Below, piece by piece: positions 20,344 to 29,723 of a stretch of DNA of 64,000 bases. Both the position numbers and the translations under genes were made by a program. Each line of letters begins with the position of its first letter. The first letter of the stretch is position 1. Below the pieces are notes generated by a model. It was not told the origin of the DNA. It worked only from the letters and a program-made list of their open reading frames with translations, and made no database searches. Source of the stretch: Paenibacillus sp. OV219 (lineage in GTDB: Bacteria; Bacillota; Bacilli; Paenibacillales; Paenibacillaceae); the NCBI RefSeq assembly GCF_900110075.1, contig NZ_FOCJ01000003.1:310001-374000 (forward strand), written 5' to 3'.

Positions 20344-20895
20344 ATGAATAGTAATTGGTTTAAGCTCGTAATGAAGGCGACCAAAGTGAGGTATGGAAAG
20401 AACCTTTTGCTAAAAGGAATGCCAGTTATCTTCAATAAGTCAGGGGCGGAATTAACGATCGGTAATAATGTGACGATTAACTCGTCATTCTTGTCCAATT
20501 TAGTGGGACTGTATCAGAGAACTATTATTGTGACACGTACGTCTGAGTCGAAAATCTCTATTGGAAACAATGTGGGTATTTCGGGTGCAACAATCTATGC
20601 GAGAAACTCTATCAGCATAGGTGATAATACACTGATCGGTGGAAATGCCAAGATCATGGACAATGACTTTCACCCTATTGAAATTGAGGCAAGGAATGCA
20701 GATATTAAAGAGAAGATTGGTGCCAAACCAATAACTATAGGTAAAAACTGCTTTATCGGTTGCAACTCTTTAATCTTAAAAGGAACTATTCTAGGAGACG
20801 GCTGCGTAGTAGGTGCAGGTGCAGTAGTTAGTGGTGTTTTTGAAGATAATTGCGTAATTGCTGGAAACCCGGCGAGAGTAATTAAAAGATTGTGA
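20344..20895 (+). CDS. Left-handed beta-helix acyltransferase (hexapeptide repeat)
   Basis: A 183-residue protein with repeated isoleucine-patch hexapeptides (LTIGNN, ISIGNN, ISIGDN, ITIGKN) and the catalytic-loop HPIE segment, typical of NodL/WcaF/serine-type O-acetyltransferases using acetyl-CoA. Its C-terminal IAGNPARVIKRL is a standard ending. It probably acetylates a sugar of the repeat unit. ATG 20344 is preceded by GAGGGCGAT. Base composition becomes clearly more A+T-rich from here on. Confidence 0.85.
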   Translation: MNSNWFKLVMKATKVRYGKNLLLKGMPVIFNKSGAELTIGNNVTINSSFLSNLVGLYQRTIIVTRTSESKISIGNNVGISGATIYARNSISIGDNTLIGGNAKIMDNDFHPIEIEARNADIKEKIGAKPITIGKNCFIGCNSLILKGTILGDGCVVGAGAVVSGVFEDNCVIAGNPARVIKRL

Positions 20896-20905
20896 GTTGG
20901 ACCAA

Positions 20906-22006
20906 ATGAGCAAAAAAAGAATATGTTTCATTGCCCAGTTTCCGCCGCCTATCCATGGATTGTCTAAGGCTGTTGATACACTTTACAACTCAGAATTAAA
21001 GAACGAGTTTGGATTCGAGAAAGTGGATATTACCAACAACAAAATGTTTCTTCGCAATCTCTATACCATTTGGAAGAGTAAAGCGGAGCTGGTTTACTTT
21101 ACAATTAGCCAGACCAAAGGAGGGAATATTAGGGATTTATTATTATTGAGTTTATTGAAGATGCGGAGAAAGAAATGTATTGTTCACCTGCATGGAGGCT
21201 ATTACCGTAAATTAGTGGATCATGATGTCGGCAAGTTACAATCACGTTTGAACTATTATGCGATTAACTCACTAGAAAATGTAATTGTTCTCTCTGATTC
21301 TATGAAATCTATTTTTACCGGAATGATTACAGAAGATAGAATCCTGGTTGTTCCGAATTGTATAGATAATGATTTACTAATGACGGAATTAGAGTTTGAG
21401 CAGAAGATTAGATTAGTAGAGGATAAGCAATCTCTAGATGTGCTCTATCTCAGTAACTTCATTAAGACCAAGGGATATCTAGAGGTTCTTGAACTAGCGA
21501 AAATAGAACAAAAAAGAATTGATTCAGGAGAAAAGAGAAAATTTCACTTTCACTTTGCTGGTAAGTTTTTTAGGAGCGAGGAGAGAGAGTTTTTCCTCGA
21601 ATTTATTGATGATAATGGATTAAGTAATGTTATTACTTATCATGGTGAAGTTAAGGGGACTCAAAAGAAAGAATTGTTGAAAATGTGCGATATTTTCACT
21701 TTAATTACTCGTTACCCGAACGAAGGACAGCCTATTTCCATTATTGAGGCAATGGGAAACGGTATGACCATAGTAACAACAAATCATGCTGGAATTCCGG
21801 ATCTAGTGAAAAATGGTGAGAATGGAATTGTCGTAACGGAGACGGAACAACAGAAACTATCGGAACTTTATAACCGATTATATTGTAATCAGGAAACCAT
21901 GATTAACAATAGAACGGTTATCTTAGAGACATTTAAAGAATCTATATATATCAATAATTTCCGTTCAATCTTCAATAGAAAGTTGAACCATGAACACAGA
22001 AACTAA
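20906..22006 (+). CDS. GT4 family glycosyltransferase
   Basis: A 366-residue GT-B enzyme. RICFIAQFPPPIHGLSKAV is a usual N-terminal start, HLHGGYYRKLVD the acceptor region, and FTLITRYPNEGQPISIIEAMG contains the EX7E-like donor-site motif. The frame begins at TTG 20897, but ATG 20906 is preferred; the ribosome site is poor in both cases, so translation may be coupled to the acyltransferase whose stop is 10 nt upstream. Linkage and donor unknown. Confidence 0.8.
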   Translation: MSKKRICFIAQFPPPIHGLSKAVDTLYNSELKNEFGFEKVDITNNKMFLRNLYTIWKSKAELVYFTISQTKGGNIRDLLLLSLLKMRRKKCIVHLHGGYYRKLVDHDVGKLQSRLNYYAINSLENVIVLSDSMKSIFTGMITEDRILVVPNCIDNDLLMTELEFEQKIRLVEDKQSLDVLYLSNFIKTKGYLEVLELAKIEQKRIDSGEKRKFHFHFAGKFFRSEEREFFLEFIDDNGLSNVITYHGEVKGTQKKELLKMCDIFTLITRYPNEGQPISIIEAMGNGMTIVTTNHAGIPDLVKNGENGIVVTETEQQKLSELYNRLYCNQETMINNRTVILETFKESIYINNFRSIFNRKLNHEHRN

Positions 22007-22038
22007 AATAGTTATCGATAGTTGGTGCTTTGTTTATT

Positions 22039-23388
22039 ATGCTCAAATTAATCTCAACTAAATTGCCGTTGCTGGAGCCCTTTTTAAAACTTAATAAAAG
22101 TCAGGGTACCATAGCCCAAAATATACTCTGGTTGATGATTGAAAGGGTTCTTAAGCTTATAGTAGGTGTTCTAGTTGGTGTATGGATGGCTAGATACTTG
22201 GGACCCGAACAATTTGGCCAATTAAATTATGTAATTGCATTTACCGCATTAGTTATTCCTATTTCAAACTTGGGTTTAGACTCCATAGTAGTAAGAGATA
22301 TAGTGAATAAGCCTGCAGCGAAGAATGATATCTTAGGCACTGCTTTTTTGTTGCGGTTGGCATCAGGATTGGTTGCTCAAATCGTTATTATTATACTTTA
22401 CTTTTGCTTCTCTTATAATGACGGTATTTATAAGGTCATCATGCCGATTATAACGGCTGGTATTGTATTTAAAGCTTTTGAAGTAATAGATTTTTGGTTC
22501 CAGTCGCAGGTGCTATCAAAGAATGTTGTGAACGTACGGCTATTAAGTTTCTTTATTATATCCGCAATGAAAATTATATTAATATGGCAGAAAGCGACAT
22601 TACTAGAATTTTCCGTTGTAGTTGCTCTTGAAATACTCCTCGATGCTGTTGCATTAGTAGGGATATATTTATATACGAGAAATTCTATTAGCAAATGGCG
22701 CTTTAGCCTTACATACGCAAAAAAGCTTCTTATACAATGCTGGCCAATGGCCATTTCATCTGTATCTGTCATGCTTTATATGAAGATAGATCAAGTTATG
22801 ATTGGTAAAATATTAGGGGATAGTGATTTAGGGATCTATTCAGCAGCAACAAGAATTTCAGAGATCTGGTATTTCATCCCTGGTGCTATTGTGAGTTCCT
22901 TAACTCCCTCGATTGTAAAGGCAAAGCAGATGAATGAAAGCAGATATCTGAAAAAAAACCAAAGCTTGTTGGATTTGTGCACACTACTGGCCTATGTATT
23001 GGCATTACCAATGACATTTTTATCGAACTTCATTATTTTACTCTTGTATGGATCGGAATATAAGGAAGCAGGCTTGATACTCGCCATTCATATATGGTCT
23101 GCAGTTTTTGTTTTTTTAGGGGCTGCAAAAAATCCATGGATTATAAGTGAGGGCCATTTAAAAATTAATTCGACTGCCACAGCTATTGCTTGCCTCGTTA
23201 ATATAGGCTTAAATTTTATTTTACTGCCTACTATGGGAGTAGTAGGTGCTGCAGTTGCCACATTAATTTCGTATGGAATTGCTAACTTTTTCATTTTTCT
23301 CCTTAGCGTTAAAACAAAAGTGCTGGCTCGCATGATGATTAAAGCATTGCTACTGAAGAACTTTATTTTAATTTTTAGAAAGAAATAG
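22039..23388 (+). CDS. wzx: Wzx-type oligosaccharide flippase
   Basis: A 449-residue polytopic protein of the MOP/PST superfamily, with about 12-14 hydrophobic segments and the N-terminal motif RVLKLIVGVLVGVWMARYLGPEQFG that marks RfbX/Wzx flippases. It would translocate the undecaprenyl-linked repeat unit across the membrane for Wzy polymerisation. The frame opens at TTG 22030; ATG 22039 is the probable start. An intrinsic terminator follows 7 nt after the stop, in the middle of the cluster. Confidence 0.88.
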   Translation: MLKLISTKLPLLEPFLKLNKSQGTIAQNILWLMIERVLKLIVGVLVGVWMARYLGPEQFGQLNYVIAFTALVIPISNLGLDSIVVRDIVNKPAAKNDILGTAFLLRLASGLVAQIVIIILYFCFSYNDGIYKVIMPIITAGIVFKAFEVIDFWFQSQVLSKNVVNVRLLSFFIISAMKIILIWQKATLLEFSVVVALEILLDAVALVGIYLYTRNSISKWRFSLTYAKKLLIQCWPMAISSVSVMLYMKIDQVMIGKILGDSDLGIYSAATRISEIWYFIPGAIVSSLTPSIVKAKQMNESRYLKKNQSLLDLCTLLAYVLALPMTFLSNFIILLLYGSEYKEAGLILAIHIWSAVFVFLGAAKNPWIISEGHLKINSTATAIACLVNIGLNFILLPTMGVVGAAVATLISYGIANFFIFLLSVKTKVLARMMIKALLLKNFILIFRKK

Positions 23389-23393
23389 TGTAT

Positions 23394-23422
23394 GGGATGC
23401 AAGTAGACAAGCATCCTTTTTC
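23394..23422 (+). terminator. Internal terminator within the polysaccharide cluster
   Basis: GGATGC (23395-23400) pairs with GCATCC (23411-23416) around a 10-nt loop, directly followed by TTTTTCTGTG. It lies between wzx and the next glycosyltransferase, both on the same strand with no promoter seen between them. Confidence 0.65.
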
Positions 23423-23493
23423 TGTGTCTAGGAAAGACTATATCAATTAATTCACCATTCAATTGTTGAATTATTAAATTGAGGTGGAAGGAA

Positions 23494-24651
23494 TTGAAAG
23501 TTGCATATTTTACTCATTACTCTGAAATGTATGGTGCGAATCAGTCATTATTCTCGCTGGTTCTTCAACTTCGGTATAAGGGGATAGAACCTGTTGTCAT
23601 TTGCCCTTCACAGGGGCCACTAACGGATAAACTTGAAGAGACAGGGATTAATGTTTTAATTATTCCCTTTAGACCATGGGCATCTAAAAATAAAAGTAGA
23701 TTTAAAAAGAGTGTTAAGCGATTATACAACCAAAATGCAGCAAGAAAAATTACAAAGGTACTTAGAAAATTAAATATAGATTTGGTTCATACTAATTCAA
23801 GTGTTATTTCAATTGGAGCGATGGCAGCAAAGTTATTGAAACTGCCTCATGTTTGGCACATAAGAGAGATGCTTGAAGAGGATTATAACATATCATTTGA
23901 AAATGGGTATTCGGAGTCAGTAAGGTATATAAATAATTCTTCTTCGAAGGTGATATGTATATCTGAAGCGGTATTTTCGAAATATAAAAACGATATCGAT
24001 CATGATCGAATAACAGTTATTTATAATGGAATTGATGAAAATAATATTATTTATAATGATGAAAACCGTCCTAATGTTAGCGAGAATATCAATCTTCTGA
24101 TAACAGGAATTTTAGTTAAAGAGAAGGGACAAGCGGAAGCAATAAGAGCATTAGCTGTATTAAATTATACTTACAACATGAATTGCAGGCTTAATATTGT
24201 AGGTGATGGTCCGGAGCTAGAGTTTCTTAAGGAAATAGCTTTACAGTTGGGTGTAATTGATAGAGTAAAGTTTCATGGATTTATTACCGGCAGCCAAATG
24301 GATGAGATTAGGAAAGAAAGCGAAGTAGCGCTCGTATGTTCCCATTGCGAGGCTTTTGGAAGGGTTACAGTCGAAGCGATGTTAGCCGGAATACCTGTCA
24401 TCGGCGCTAATACAGGTGGAACAGTGGAGCTCATTAAAGATGAAGTAAACGGGCTTTTATATAATCTTGGAGATCCGCAGCATTTGGCTTTGCAAGTAAG
24501 AAAGTTAGTAACTAATCAAGAACTGTATGCAAGTGTTAAAGTTAATGCAAGAACTCGTAGTTTAAAGGAATTTACAGCTCATAGAAATTCAACTCAGATC
24601 ATGAGTGTCTATAAAAGTATTGTTCAAACAAATAATTCAGAAAGGAGTTAA
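23494..24651 (+). CDS. GT4 family glycosyltransferase
   Basis: A 385-residue GT-B enzyme. KVAYFTHYSEMYGANQSL is a common start for polysaccharide GT4 enzymes, VHTNSSVISIGAMAA is the acceptor side, and the donor site is LVCSHCEAFGRVTVEAMLAG with EX7E (Glu...Glu in EAFGRVTVEAM). The frame opens at TTG 23479; GAGGTGGAAGGA fits the second TTG at 23494. It has a very A+T-rich composition like its neighbours. Donor unknown. Confidence 0.84.
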   Translation: MKVAYFTHYSEMYGANQSLFSLVLQLRYKGIEPVVICPSQGPLTDKLEETGINVLIIPFRPWASKNKSRFKKSVKRLYNQNAARKITKVLRKLNIDLVHTNSSVISIGAMAAKLLKLPHVWHIREMLEEDYNISFENGYSESVRYINNSSSKVICISEAVFSKYKNDIDHDRITVIYNGIDENNIIYNDENRPNVSENINLLITGILVKEKGQAEAIRALAVLNYTYNMNCRLNIVGDGPELEFLKEIALQLGVIDRVKFHGFITGSQMDEIRKESEVALVCSHCEAFGRVTVEAMLAGIPVIGANTGGTVELIKDEVNGLLYNLGDPQHLALQVRKLVTNQELYASVKVNARTRSLKEFTAHRNSTQIMSVYKSIVQTNNSERS

Positions 24652-24653
24652 TT

Positions 24654-25775
24654 ATGAGAGTTCTTTTTATAACCAATATCCCTGCCCCTTATAGAGTAGA
24701 TTTTTGGAATGAGTTAGGGCTGCACTGTGATCTAACGGTATGGTTTGAAGCTTCTAGTGAGAAGGATAGGGAATGGGAGATAGATGGTTTAGGAAAGAAT
24801 TTTAAATATAAATTTTTAAATGGATATACTTTTGGATTAGATAAGCATCTTAATTTAGGAATAATTGGTGAGTTAAGAAATAGCAAATTTGATATTTACA
24901 TCATGGGTGGCTACAGTACTCCCACCGAGATGTTAGCAATTACGTGGCTAAAATTTAATCGTATACCTTTCTTGCTCAATTCTGATGGAGGCTTTATCAA
25001 GCGGGGTGAAAATCCGTTATTAAAAAATATAAAACGCTTTTTCATTTCTAGCGCGGCTGCTTATCTATCGTCTGGAAAGAATTGCTTAAAATACTTAATG
25101 TACTATGGAGCTACAGAGCGAGAAGTCTATGAGTATCCATTTTCGTCGGTCAGTTTCAGTCCTAATGATAGGATGAGCTTGAGTCCTGCTGATAAGGTGG
25201 AAATAAGAAACAATTTGCAATTGCGTGAAAAGGTAGTGTTAAGCATAGGGCGATTTATCTCATTAAAGGGATTTGACACGCTTATTAAGTCTTTTGAATT
25301 AATTGACGATAATAAAACAACACTAGTGCTAATTGGAGGCGGACCCGAAAGGGCGAATTACGAAGCACTTATTAAAGAATATGAATTAACTGATAAGGTA
25401 GTACTAATAGATTTTTTACAAAAGAATGAATTAATTCCTTATTGGAATATAGCAGATCTCTTTGTTTTTCCTACTAGAAATGATGTATGGGGACTAGTTT
25501 TAAATGAAGCGATTACGTTTGGACTACCGATCATTGCTACTACTGGAGCGGGGGCAAGCTTTGATCTAGTTGAGCAAAATAAAAATGGATTTGTTGTAGA
25601 AGTAGACGATATTCAAGACATTGCTAATAAAACTAGGCTATTACTCAATGACGAAGATTTAAGGAAACAATTCGGGAGCCATAGTAGAGAAATCTCGGAA
25701 TTATTTACAGTTAAGGAAATGGTGAAAAAGCATTTACATATCTTTGATGAATTTCTAAGTTTACAAGGGGAATAG
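24654..25775 (+). CDS. GT4 family glycosyltransferase
   Basis: A 373-residue GT-B enzyme starting RVLFITNIPAPYRVDFWNEL, a start seen in many GT4 proteins that act on lipid-linked intermediates. The donor domain has LSIGRFISLKGFDTLIKSF, LIGGGPERANYE and FVFPTRNDVWGLVLNEAITFG, where Asp replaces the first Glu of EX7E. ATG 24654 follows AAAGGAG and is only 2 nt after the previous stop, so the two are coupled. Confidence 0.84.
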   Translation: MRVLFITNIPAPYRVDFWNELGLHCDLTVWFEASSEKDREWEIDGLGKNFKYKFLNGYTFGLDKHLNLGIIGELRNSKFDIYIMGGYSTPTEMLAITWLKFNRIPFLLNSDGGFIKRGENPLLKNIKRFFISSAAAYLSSGKNCLKYLMYYGATEREVYEYPFSSVSFSPNDRMSLSPADKVEIRNNLQLREKVVLSIGRFISLKGFDTLIKSFELIDDNKTTLVLIGGGPERANYEALIKEYELTDKVVLIDFLQKNELIPYWNIADLFVFPTRNDVWGLVLNEAITFGLPIIATTGAGASFDLVEQNKNGFVVEVDDIQDIANKTRLLLNDEDLRKQFGSHSREISELFTVKEMVKKHLHIFDEFLSLQGE

Positions 25776-25779
25776 AAAC

Positions 25780-26895
25780 ATGCATGATGAGAAAATTGTT
25801 TTTCACGATACGGCAAATGATGGCCATCGATTTATTTATAATTATACAGTTATGAGCAACCTAAAGGGCAAAGAGATACATTATTACTCTCCATTGGACG
25901 ATGAGCTGCAGAAGAACGAATTAAAGAGTAAATCAATAAACATCATTGATACCGATAAGAAGAAAGCCATACATCCCCTTTTATCTAGAGTAAGAGATTT
26001 ATTTGAGTTAAGTCGTTATTGTAAGAAAAATAAAATCAAAAGAATATTTTTTTTTAACTTAGATAGTGTCATATTACCACTTGTACTGCTATTTCCATTG
26101 TTCATTAATAAAGAGGTTTCAGGAACATTGCATTGGTTTCCTGGTAGATCTCTTAAACAGAAAGTTTTTATGGCCTTAATAAACTTTAAAGTAATCAATA
26201 AAGTAATCGTACATGGTCATTACACTTATAACAGTATCATTTCTGCAAATAACAAAATGACTGATGATCTGCTCAAAAATATTAATTACCCGAATCTTCA
26301 TGATAACAAAAATGAAGTGAATGCTAGCAGCACATTAAATAACTATGCTAAGCCAGTCCTTCTTGCATTTGGTGGAACTAGATTTGATAAAGGGTTAGAT
26401 ATTTTATTGCAAGCTTTACAACACATAAATAAGCAGGACTTTACTCTTATTATTGCGGGTAAGGCAGAAGACTTCTCTGAAAATGATATAGAACAAATGA
26501 TTAATGAGTATGGTTTAAATGGAAGAGTAATACCTAGATTGGGATATGTGAATGACAATGACGTCGTACAGTACTTCTCAAGTGCTGACATTGTTGTTCT
26601 TCCATATAGAAAAATATTTACAGGGCAAAGCGGACCTTTAACAGAGGGAATTATGAATAACAAATTCATAATAGGCCCAAGTCATGGAGAAATTGGATTT
26701 ACGATAAAAAGCTACGGACTTGGTGATGTTTTTGAATCAGAAAATATAGAAAGTTTGACATCTGTATTATTAAATACTCTACAGAATTTCAAAGATCTAA
26801 ATGAGAAGAACTTTGATAATCAACAATACTATAAACAATTAATAAGTAAGGAAAGCTTTATTGAGGAGTATAGATCCTTTTTTAAGGTGAATTAA
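25780..26895 (+). CDS. GT4-like glycosyltransferase (divergent)
   Basis: A 371-residue protein with weaker resemblance to GT4. LAFGGTRFDKGLDILLQAL, LIIAGKAEDFSE and ADIVVLPYRKIFTGQSGPL form the donor-binding half; the last segment matches GT4 proteins in which GQSGPLTEG replaces the acidic pair. The N-terminal half (HDTANDGHRFIYN) is more unusual and contains a hydrophobic stretch (VILPLVLLFPLFI). ATG 25780 is 4 nt after the previous stop. It is the least certain of the glycosyltransferases in function. Confidence 0.75.
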   Translation: MHDEKIVFHDTANDGHRFIYNYTVMSNLKGKEIHYYSPLDDELQKNELKSKSINIIDTDKKKAIHPLLSRVRDLFELSRYCKKNKIKRIFFFNLDSVILPLVLLFPLFINKEVSGTLHWFPGRSLKQKVFMALINFKVINKVIVHGHYTYNSIISANNKMTDDLLKNINYPNLHDNKNEVNASSTLNNYAKPVLLAFGGTRFDKGLDILLQALQHINKQDFTLIIAGKAEDFSENDIEQMINEYGLNGRVIPRLGYVNDNDVVQYFSSADIVVLPYRKIFTGQSGPLTEGIMNNKFIIGPSHGEIGFTIKSYGLGDVFESENIESLTSVLLNTLQNFKDLNEKNFDNQQYYKQLISKESFIEEYRSFFKVN

Positions 26896-26931
26896 TCTTA
26901 TAAGGTCAAATATTTAAGGGGATTTTATTAA

Positions 26932-28197
26932 ATGAATATATTGATAATAGCTGGTTACTATCCTAAGCCGCATAATAGGGTAATGGGAGTATGGGCACAT
27001 GAGCAAGCAAGAACTTTACAGGATAGGGGGAACACAGTAACGGTTATTTCTCCGACACCTTGGTTACCTAAAGTGTTTAACTTATTTAATATTCCCCAAA
27101 AAATAAATGACTGGTTAAATGTTCCTGAATACGAAAACTATGATGGTGTTGCTATTTATAATTCACGAGTATTAATATGGCCACAAATTAAAATACTGAG
27201 CAAGATCTACAATAAATTCCCTATTATTAAAACTTCAATAGTCTACGCGAACATGAGTTGGAAGTTGAAAAAAATAATTAAGGAAGAAAAAATTGATATT
27301 ATCCATGCACACGGACCGAGTTTCGAGGGGATGATTGCATATAAGATTAGTAAGAAATATAACATACCCTACTGTGTTACAGAAAATAGTGCATGGGATC
27401 CGAAGTTTGCGCTGAAAAATAAGCCACTGGAAATGGTGTATCAGAAAGTTTTAAGCAATGCAGCGTGCATTATTTCAGTAAGTAAAATTATTCAGGAAGA
27501 AATATTGAAATTCGGTATGGAGTATAAGAAGAAGATTAAGATTGTACACCCTGGAGTAGATATTAATAAAGTAAAAGAAAACAAGGTAGAGAGACCTGTT
27601 AACTATAAGGATAATAAAGTACTATTATCAGTTGGTGCAATGGAAGAAAGAAAGGGACATACCTATTTAATCGACTCTATTGAAAGTATTTATAAAGACC
27701 ATCCAATGCTGAAGTGTATTATTATTGGTTCATTCAGTACTGAAGGAGAATTGCTATCGTCTAGGATTAAAGAAAAGGGACTTTCTGATGTTGTTGAGCT
27801 AAAAGGGCAGCTATCACACAAGGAAGTTTTAGAGTATATGTCTTGGTGTGATATTTTTGTATTGCCTTCTTGGTTCGAAGCGTTTGGTGTTGTTTATGCA
27901 GAAGCTATGTCTCTTGCCAAGCCCATTATCGGGGTTCAGGGCGAAGGTATAAGTGATGTTATTGATAATGGAGTAAATGGAATATTAGTCCCAATGAAAG
28001 ATGCTAAAGGATTGTCAAAAGAGATTGTAAAACTATTAAGTAACGAAACGATCTGTAACTCTATTGGAGAGAGCGGATCAAAGACCGTAGAGAATTTATT
28101 GACTTGGAATTATAACGCAGTAAGTATGGAGCATATATACAACAAGTGTATAAGTTCACTCAGGGATAAGAAAGCTTTGATTTTTGATTTAAATTAA
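26932..28197 (+). CDS. GT4 family glycosyltransferase
   Basis: A 421-residue GT-B protein: IAGYYPKPHNRVMGVWAHEQA start, IIHAHGPSFEGMIAYKI in the acceptor domain, then LSVGAMEERKGHTYLIDSI, and the donor motif FVLPSWFEAFGVVYAEAMSLAKP with EX7E. ATG 26932 follows AAGGGGATT. Linkage unknown. A weak hairpin (AAGTG/CACTT, about 28199-28226) follows but lacks a T tract. Confidence 0.84.
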   Translation: MNILIIAGYYPKPHNRVMGVWAHEQARTLQDRGNTVTVISPTPWLPKVFNLFNIPQKINDWLNVPEYENYDGVAIYNSRVLIWPQIKILSKIYNKFPIIKTSIVYANMSWKLKKIIKEEKIDIIHAHGPSFEGMIAYKISKKYNIPYCVTENSAWDPKFALKNKPLEMVYQKVLSNAACIISVSKIIQEEILKFGMEYKKKIKIVHPGVDINKVKENKVERPVNYKDNKVLLSVGAMEERKGHTYLIDSIESIYKDHPMLKCIIIGSFSTEGELLSSRIKEKGLSDVVELKGQLSHKEVLEYMSWCDIFVLPSWFEAFGVVYAEAMSLAKPIIGVQGEGISDVIDNGVNGILVPMKDAKGLSKEIVKLLSNETICNSIGESGSKTVENLLTWNYNAVSMEHIYNKCISSLRDKKALIFDLN

Positions 28198-28292
28198 AAA
28201 GTGGGGCTTTTCACTTGAGTTGCCCATTCAGAAAGTTTCTTATCTTAATGACAGAGGTATTTGGAGCATAAATTATATGAGGAGCATTCTTT

Positions 28293-29723
28293 ATGTATTT
28301 CAGAATGGCATTAAGCACATTTATATTTTTTCTGTTGGCAATCTTGTTTCCTTTATTGATTGTTAAAGAGACTGGTTCATTTTCCTTTGAATCGAACATG
28401 GCACTTTCTTGGTTTATTATCCTATACACCAGTTTGAAATTAAGTATGCTTGCATTAAGTAATTTACAGAGGTTATTAGAGATAACTTTTTGGCTTTTTT
28501 CATATATATGGATGGGGCTAACACCGCTTAGCCATGTAATGCTTGATGTATATGCATGGCCGGGTTCTTACGATGATAATACTATTACTTTTGCACTAGT
28601 TATTATTGTTCTTGGCATAATTTCTTACGAAATTGGGTTTTTAATTGCAAAGAGCCGGTACAAATTATTGTCGATTCCAGTCCATCAAAATGTTAATGCT
28701 ATTCAGATGAGTGTGGAAACTATACCGAAAAAATGGGTATATGTAGTTTCAATAGCTTCACTTGTGATGTCAGTGGTGATAATTAGTAAAATTGGATTTT
28801 CATCCATATTTCAACCGAGATTGGTTTTGGATGCAATCTATAGCACTGCTTATTCAAAAACAGAATTGTTGATATATAGCAACTTACAAAAGGTTCCTGT
28901 GTTTGTGGCGTTACTTTTTTGTTTGATTATTGGGAAGTACAAAAAGAATAATAGTAGTAAAAATCCATATTTATTACTAACAGCTATTCTATTTATTACA
29001 AATATATTAATTAGTAATCCTATCTCTAATGCAAGATATTGGTTTGGTTCTGTTGCAATAGCTCTATGTTTTATTATTTTTCGTTGGCGTAAAAGTTCTT
29101 CTGCGTTATGGATTATTTCTTTGGTTATTTTATTGCTAATTGTTTTTCCTTATTCTGATGTTTATAGGAACTCATCTGCTGGAACACTTGTCATACAGAA
29201 TATGACTAAGCAATTAACGGAAAAGGGAGATTACGACGCCTTTCAACAACTACTCAATACAATTATTTATGTTAAATCAAACGGTTTGTCTTATGGATAC
29301 CAACTCTTAGGGGCTGTTCTATTTTGGCTTCCTAGAGGGATTTGGCCAGATAAACCGTATGGGACTGGACAGACGGTAGCAGAAGCTTTAGGCTACAATT
29401 TCACGAATTTTTCATCACCTTTTTGGGCGGAAAGTTATGTAAATTTTGGTATTCTCGGTGTTATTGTTATGTTCGCACTATACGGATATGTATCTTATAT
29501 TTTACAACATAAGTACATTGAATCTCAAAGAAGGAAAAATAGTATTTCAGTACTGCAAATTATAGTTCCGTTCTTAGCAGCGTATCAATTGTTCCTTTTA
29601 AGAGGAGATTTACTAAATGGAATGGCATACATGTCTTGTTTCCTATTATTTTCGATTGTTTTCTTTAAGGGTAAGAGATGGAGTAAGGCTAAAAAGATAG
29701 AAAAAATTGAGGTGATTAGATGA
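28293..29723 (+). CDS. wzy: Wzy-type polysaccharide polymerase (O-antigen polymerase-like)
   Basis: A 476-residue protein with about 12 hydrophobic segments and no soluble domain. A larger extracytoplasmic loop (about residues 300-375) contains the conserved-type WLPRGIWPDKPYGTGQTVAE segment, found in oligosaccharide-repeat polymerases of Gram-positive clusters. It is the only Wzy candidate, matching wzx. GAGGAGC precedes ATG 28293. The stop overlaps manC through ATGA. Polymerases are poorly conserved, so the call rests on topology, the loop motif and context. Confidence 0.78.
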   Translation: MYFRMALSTFIFFLLAILFPLLIVKETGSFSFESNMALSWFIILYTSLKLSMLALSNLQRLLEITFWLFSYIWMGLTPLSHVMLDVYAWPGSYDDNTITFALVIIVLGIISYEIGFLIAKSRYKLLSIPVHQNVNAIQMSVETIPKKWVYVVSIASLVMSVVIISKIGFSSIFQPRLVLDAIYSTAYSKTELLIYSNLQKVPVFVALLFCLIIGKYKKNNSSKNPYLLLTAILFITNILISNPISNARYWFGSVAIALCFIIFRWRKSSSALWIISLVILLLIVFPYSDVYRNSSAGTLVIQNMTKQLTEKGDYDAFQQLLNTIIYVKSNGLSYGYQLLGAVLFWLPRGIWPDKPYGTGQTVAEALGYNFTNFSSPFWAESYVNFGILGVIVMFALYGYVSYILQHKYIESQRRKNSISVLQIIVPFLAAYQLFLLRGDLLNGMAYMSCFLLFSIVFFKGKRWSKAKKIEKIEVIR

